28,785 bases of DNA, taken from a virus. Positions 26,171 through 28,785 of this stretch are shown here, piece after piece. The notes below the pieces were generated by a model. It worked only from the letters and a program-made list of their open reading frames with translations, ran no database searches and was not told where the DNA came from. The position numbers were made by a program, and so were the translations under genes. Position 1 is the stretch's first letter; each line of letters starts with the position of its first letter. The stretch spans positions 1 through 28,785 of the IMG/VR virus record IMGVR_UViG_3300020396_000028. One strand, given 5' to 3'.

Positions 26171-28108
26171 TTAATTTGGGTATGCGCCTCTGTTAGGCAT
26201 ATTTTCTGGCGCTATTCCAGCTTGTTTTGATCCTACTGGGTTTTTTATATAACTCTTTGGAATTGTTCTAGTCTTTTTATAGTTTCCTAAATTCTCTGAA
26301 GGCTCTGTATTGCTTTCTAATCTATAAAGCACTTTTTTGAATTTATGGCGGCAGTATATTCCGCCCTTAAATTTAAAAAGATTAAAAGGTTGACCATTGT
26401 GCCCAAACTCTCTGTTAACACCCTCGCGAGATGCTCTGTCTATATCTTCAATCGTCCACACAATACCAGCCCTAGCCATGTTCATCATGTTTTTACAAAA
26501 AGACCTCTGAGTTTTACTAGGCTTTTTTGAGCCTATCGCATAAGTGTATCTAATTTTATATAATCCATTTTTAGAATCTAAATAGCTAAAAGAACTCCCT
26601 TTTTTCTTAGAAGTTATTTCATCCTTTAATCCTAGCAAATCTTTTACTTTAGATAAGGTGTCTTTTTTATCATCAATCAAATAGTTAGCCCAGTCTTCAT
26701 TGCTTAAATCATTGTCTGCATCGATTTCATCTACATAAACATACTCAGATGACATTACGACTCCAGTATCTGCTAACGAGCCTAAAACATTGTCTGTTTC
26801 ATCTTCTGTTAGTTCTGCATTTTCGTGTGTTTTACAAGGCATATACCAGGTCTTTCCATCTTCTTCATGTTCGTGATAGCCTTCACAACCTTGCTCTAAA
26901 GCCTTAGCTTCTGCTTCTGCTATTGTCTCATAGGCTTGTTTGCCATCTATCTCTTTTAATTCTTGGCTTAACTTAACCCCCGTTTCTTCTTCCATTGTTT
27001 CGGAGTCCATAACATTTTCAAGGTCTTTAAACTCTAGCGGCTGAAGCGTTTTAAAGTATAATTTAAGCGATATCTGGTTGTAAGCTAGTATAGCATCAAA
27101 GGCATCTATTAAAAGCGTCTGAAATGGCTGTATAACGGTATTATCAAATAATAAAGAAGCTGTCTTTAATTCATCAGCATTTGAGCCTAAAGAAGTGCCT
27201 TGAGTTCCAATTCCCATAAGCATAGGAGACGTAACTCTATGACCTACCATTATTTTTCTAGTAGCTTCTTCGCTTACAAAATTATATGTATTGTGAGCAT
27301 CACTAATTGCCAATGTGTCTACTGTTGCAGCAGCCTCTGGGTTATCATTAAAACTAAGTACAAACTTAGCTCCAGAAGTGCCAGTAAATTTATCAGCTAT
27401 TCTATTCTCAAGCATTTGTCTTTCTTCAGCATTTGGCGTCCCATTGTTAAACTGTATTAACGTGTTTGGGCTAAAAGAGTTCATTGTATTGTTAAGATGA
27501 AAATTTGACACGAGCTGCTCTGTCTCTGCCCACTCTAAACAACCAGCATAGTCAACGCTAGAATAGTATTTGTAGCCAGCTCTGTAAGGCTTTACATATA
27601 CAATTTCTATATTTTCTTTACTAAAGCCAAAAGCTGGTATTCTTACAGTATTACTGACGTTTCTAACTTTAGCCCAATTATCTGAATAGTAGTATGCTTC
27701 TATTTCGCCTTTTTCATTACATTTTTCAGCTCTTAAGTTTTCAACCGCTATGTGTTCAACTCTTGCAATGGTTTTTCTATCCTTAGAATAAATTACTTGC
27801 ATAGCACACTGGCCCATAAGCTTCAAATCGTGAGATAGATTTTTAACCATGTCTTTCTTAAGTAAAGAAATCATTTGAGCGTATTGGTCTGGCTTTTTGC
27901 TTGAGTTTGTAGCATCTAATCCACGCCCGTAAATCATTAAGCTAATAGAGTTTATTATAGCGTTATTAGTTGGAGAGCCTTCGTATCTTTGAATCAAATA
28001 AGAAAAATAATCATTATTAGATCCAAAAGAAACCCATTCTTTGTTTGAGCTTTCTACAATCTCAGGAGACGCATAATTACTTAAATTTACTACTGTTAAG
28101 TCGTTCAT
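26171..28108 (-). CDS. Portal protein with long C-terminal extension
   Basis: Residues 1-370 of this 645-aa protein read as a phage portal: SNKEWVSFGSNNDYFSYLIQ, then a 'GRG' turn at 61-63, LSHDLKLMGQCAMQVIYSKD (91-110), YVKPYRAGYKYYSSVDYAGC and MVGHRVTSPMLMGI (287-300). A Cys/His patch follows (C408, H412, H414, C425, H428, in GYHEHEEDGKTWYMPCKTHE), which may bind metal. Residues 515-600 form another domain (YKIRYTYAIGSKKPSKTQRS ... RSFCKNMMNMARAGIVWTIE), related to extensions I recall on Bacteroidetes phage protease-type proteins. The portal forms the DNA entry ring. The extension might interact with scaffold or protease (inference). Confidence 0.75.
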   Translation of the reverse strand: MNDLTVVNLSNYASPEIVESSNKEWVSFGSNNDYFSYLIQRYEGSPTNNAIINSISLMIYGRGLDATNSSKKPDQYAQMISLLKKDMVKNLSHDLKLMGQCAMQVIYSKDRKTIARVEHIAVENLRAEKCNEKGEIEAYYYSDNWAKVRNVSNTVRIPAFGFSKENIEIVYVKPYRAGYKYYSSVDYAGCLEWAETEQLVSNFHLNNTMNSFSPNTLIQFNNGTPNAEERQMLENRIADKFTGTSGAKFVLSFNDNPEAAATVDTLAISDAHNTYNFVSEEATRKIMVGHRVTSPMLMGIGTQGTSLGSNADELKTASLLFDNTVIQPFQTLLIDAFDAILAYNQISLKLYFKTLQPLEFKDLENVMDSETMEEETGVKLSQELKEIDGKQAYETIAEAEAKALEQGCEGYHEHEEDGKTWYMPCKTHENAELTEDETDNVLGSLADTGVVMSSEYVYVDEIDADNDLSNEDWANYLIDDKKDTLSKVKDLLGLKDEITSKKKGSSFSYLDSKNGLYKIRYTYAIGSKKPSKTQRSFCKNMMNMARAGIVWTIEDIDRASREGVNREFGHNGQPFNLFKFKGGIYCRHKFKKVLYRLESNTEPSENLGNYKKTRTIPKSYIKNPVGSKQAGIAPENMPNRGAYPN

Positions 28109-28455
28109 ATTATAATGTATTCATTGCTTGCGCTGTCTTCGCTAACAAATTGATTTTTATTAATGCTGTAATAATCGTTTGCTGTTTGGTTTATTGTCTG
28201 GTCAGTACAAAACACTTTATCTTTGTAAATTATCTCTGACCCATTACTTACATTTAGTATATAAAACTGACCTTCTACTAAAGTTCCAAATACTGAAGCA
28301 AATCGTAAGTAATTTCCACTTACAGAAGATGCGCTTACAACACTTATAGGAGTGTTTGTACTTTCGCTTGTTATTGTTACGGTTAAATTGCCTACTGTAA
28401 AAACTCTAGGGATTATATTAAAGGTCTTATTTCCGCTTGTTTGTATTATCTGCAT
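28105..28455 (-). CDS. Small virion-associated protein
   Basis: This 116-aa, beta-rich protein begins MQIIQTSGNKTFNIIPRVFT and has VEGQFYILNVSNGSEIIYKD followed by KVFCTDQTI, a pattern ('EGQ.Y.L.V..GS.IIY+DK.FCT(D/N)Q') I recall in flavobacterial phages near the head or receptor-binding genes. It ends SASNEYIII. There is no signal or membrane segment. It overlaps the portal gene by 4 nt, so it is part of the same operon. A minor structural role is likely. Confidence 0.6.
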   Translation of the reverse strand: MQIIQTSGNKTFNIIPRVFTVGNLTVTITSESTNTPISVVSASSVSGNYLRFASVFGTLVEGQFYILNVSNGSEIIYKDKVFCTDQTINQTANDYYSINKNQFVSEDSASNEYIII

Positions 28456-28496
28456 ATTAATATATAACCAAACGCTAAAAATTTTGTATTACAGAT

Positions 28497-28531
28497 AAAA
28501 AAAAGGAGCTATCCGTTAAGATAACCCCTTT
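28497..28531 (-). terminator. Rho-independent terminator after the tail-tube-like gene
   Basis: On the minus strand AAAGGGGTTATC-TTAACG-GATAGCTCCTTT pairs over 12 positions (two G-U) and is followed by eight Ts in total. It lies 24 nt after the stop of the partial gene at 28555 and before the next gene at 28455. It would separate the tail-tube transcript from the portal/fibre operon, or act as a partial attenuator. Confidence 0.75.
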
Positions 28532-28554
28532 AATCAATCAAAAAAACAAACTTT

Positions 28555-28785
28555 TTAAGCTGTTGGGTCAATTTGTACCGCCGAAGCATCGTCTGTAATT
28601 ACTGTTGACGTTACAAAGAACGGTGGGTTTACTTCTTGTGCGTTAACAGTTAGTGTATAACCAGTCAAGTCTCCCATAGCTCCACCAGTTACGATAGTGC
28701 CTCCGTTTACGTCTCCACCATTGAGAAGCCCTACAACAAAGTAATTTCCGTTATAGTCTTCTACACATACATGAGGACGTGCTAC
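28555..28785 (-). CDS. Tail tube-like/structural protein, 5' end outside the window
   Basis: Only the last 76 residues are in view: VARPHVCVEDYNGNYFVVGL, then LNGGDVNGGTIVTGGAMGDL, TGYTLTVNAQEVNPPFFVTS and a soluble end (DDASAVQIDPTA). The 'VEDYNGNYF..G...G........TG.AMGDL.GYTLT' segment is one I recall from the C-termini of tail tube or other structural proteins in flavobacterial phages. Its terminator follows at 28531-28497, which fits a highly expressed virion protein. The assignment is moderate because most of the gene is missing. Confidence 0.55.
   Translation of the reverse strand, partial: VARPHVCVEDYNGNYFVVGLLNGGDVNGGTIVTGGAMGDLTGYTLTVNAQEVNPPFFVTSTVITDDASAVQIDPTA

Noticed and set aside
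1-28785. CRISPR array, rRNA, intact tRNA or insertion sequence
   Set aside because: No regularly spaced repeats, no rRNA-like conserved stretches, no full cloverleaf and no transposase were seen on either strand.

Overview
The window is part of an AT-rich, double-stranded DNA phage genome, most likely a temperate siphovirus-like phage of a Flavobacteriia/Bacteroidetes host. Four things suggest this. Gene starts are preceded by A/T-rich leaders and not by Shine-Dalgarno sequences. The early promoter fits the Bacteroidetes TTTG / TAnnTTTG pattern. Several protein families are ones I recognise from marine flavobacterial phages (the KGCLC...CCDG mini-protein, the tape-measure C-terminus, the 3TM holin, BspA-type repeats). 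An integrase, a repressor and a probable attP are present. No host gene is visible, and the attP-like region has phage genes on both sides, so this looks like the unintegrated form. Both ends cut through genes: the major capsid gene on the left and a tail-tube-like gene on the right.

Almost everything is on the minus strand, so the map reads right to left. (1) 28785-23271: tail-tube-like gene, terminator, small virion protein, portal with a long C-terminal extension, head-tail connector, then three adhesin/fibre-like genes. (2) 23261-21763: two hypotheticals and the lysis cassette (small membrane protein, M15 endolysin, 3TM holin), followed by a metallophosphoesterase. (3) 21057-18711: attP-like region with 20-bp arm repeats, tyrosine integrase, and a short rightward segment with a 49-aa ORF and the repressor. 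(4) 18710-15205: the early leftward operon from a good divergent promoter, with an HTH regulator, hypotheticals, an SSB-like protein, a DnaA domain IV-like protein, a DUF1376-like replication protein and a putative helicase-loader-type protein, closed by a rho-independent terminator. (5) 15058-13057: DUF1064 nuclease-like gene, small ORFs, a NinB/Orf-like protein and a cytosine methyltransferase. (6) 12979-1: the late operon, with small and large terminase, a sigma-like factor, small proteins, the tail chaperone pair, tail terminator, HK97 gp10-like protein, distal-tail and hub proteins, tape measure, XkdF-type protease, a Cys-rich mini-protein, a coiled-coil protein, scaffold-like protein and capsid.

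The observations most worth following are these. The DUF1064 gene is interrupted in frame by a 42-nt segment (14 codons) that carries a TAG stop and a 12-bp hairpin between two CTAT repeats, with the family's C-terminus open in the same frame downstream. The tail chaperone has a U_UUU_UUU slippery site and an intact 84-codon -1 extension. The attP has paired integrase-arm-like repeats around a tRNA- or tmRNA-like GC-rich core. A stand-alone DnaA domain IV-like protein and a sigma-70-like protein lie in the replication and packaging modules. Family assignments come from reading motifs by eye; no database search was run.
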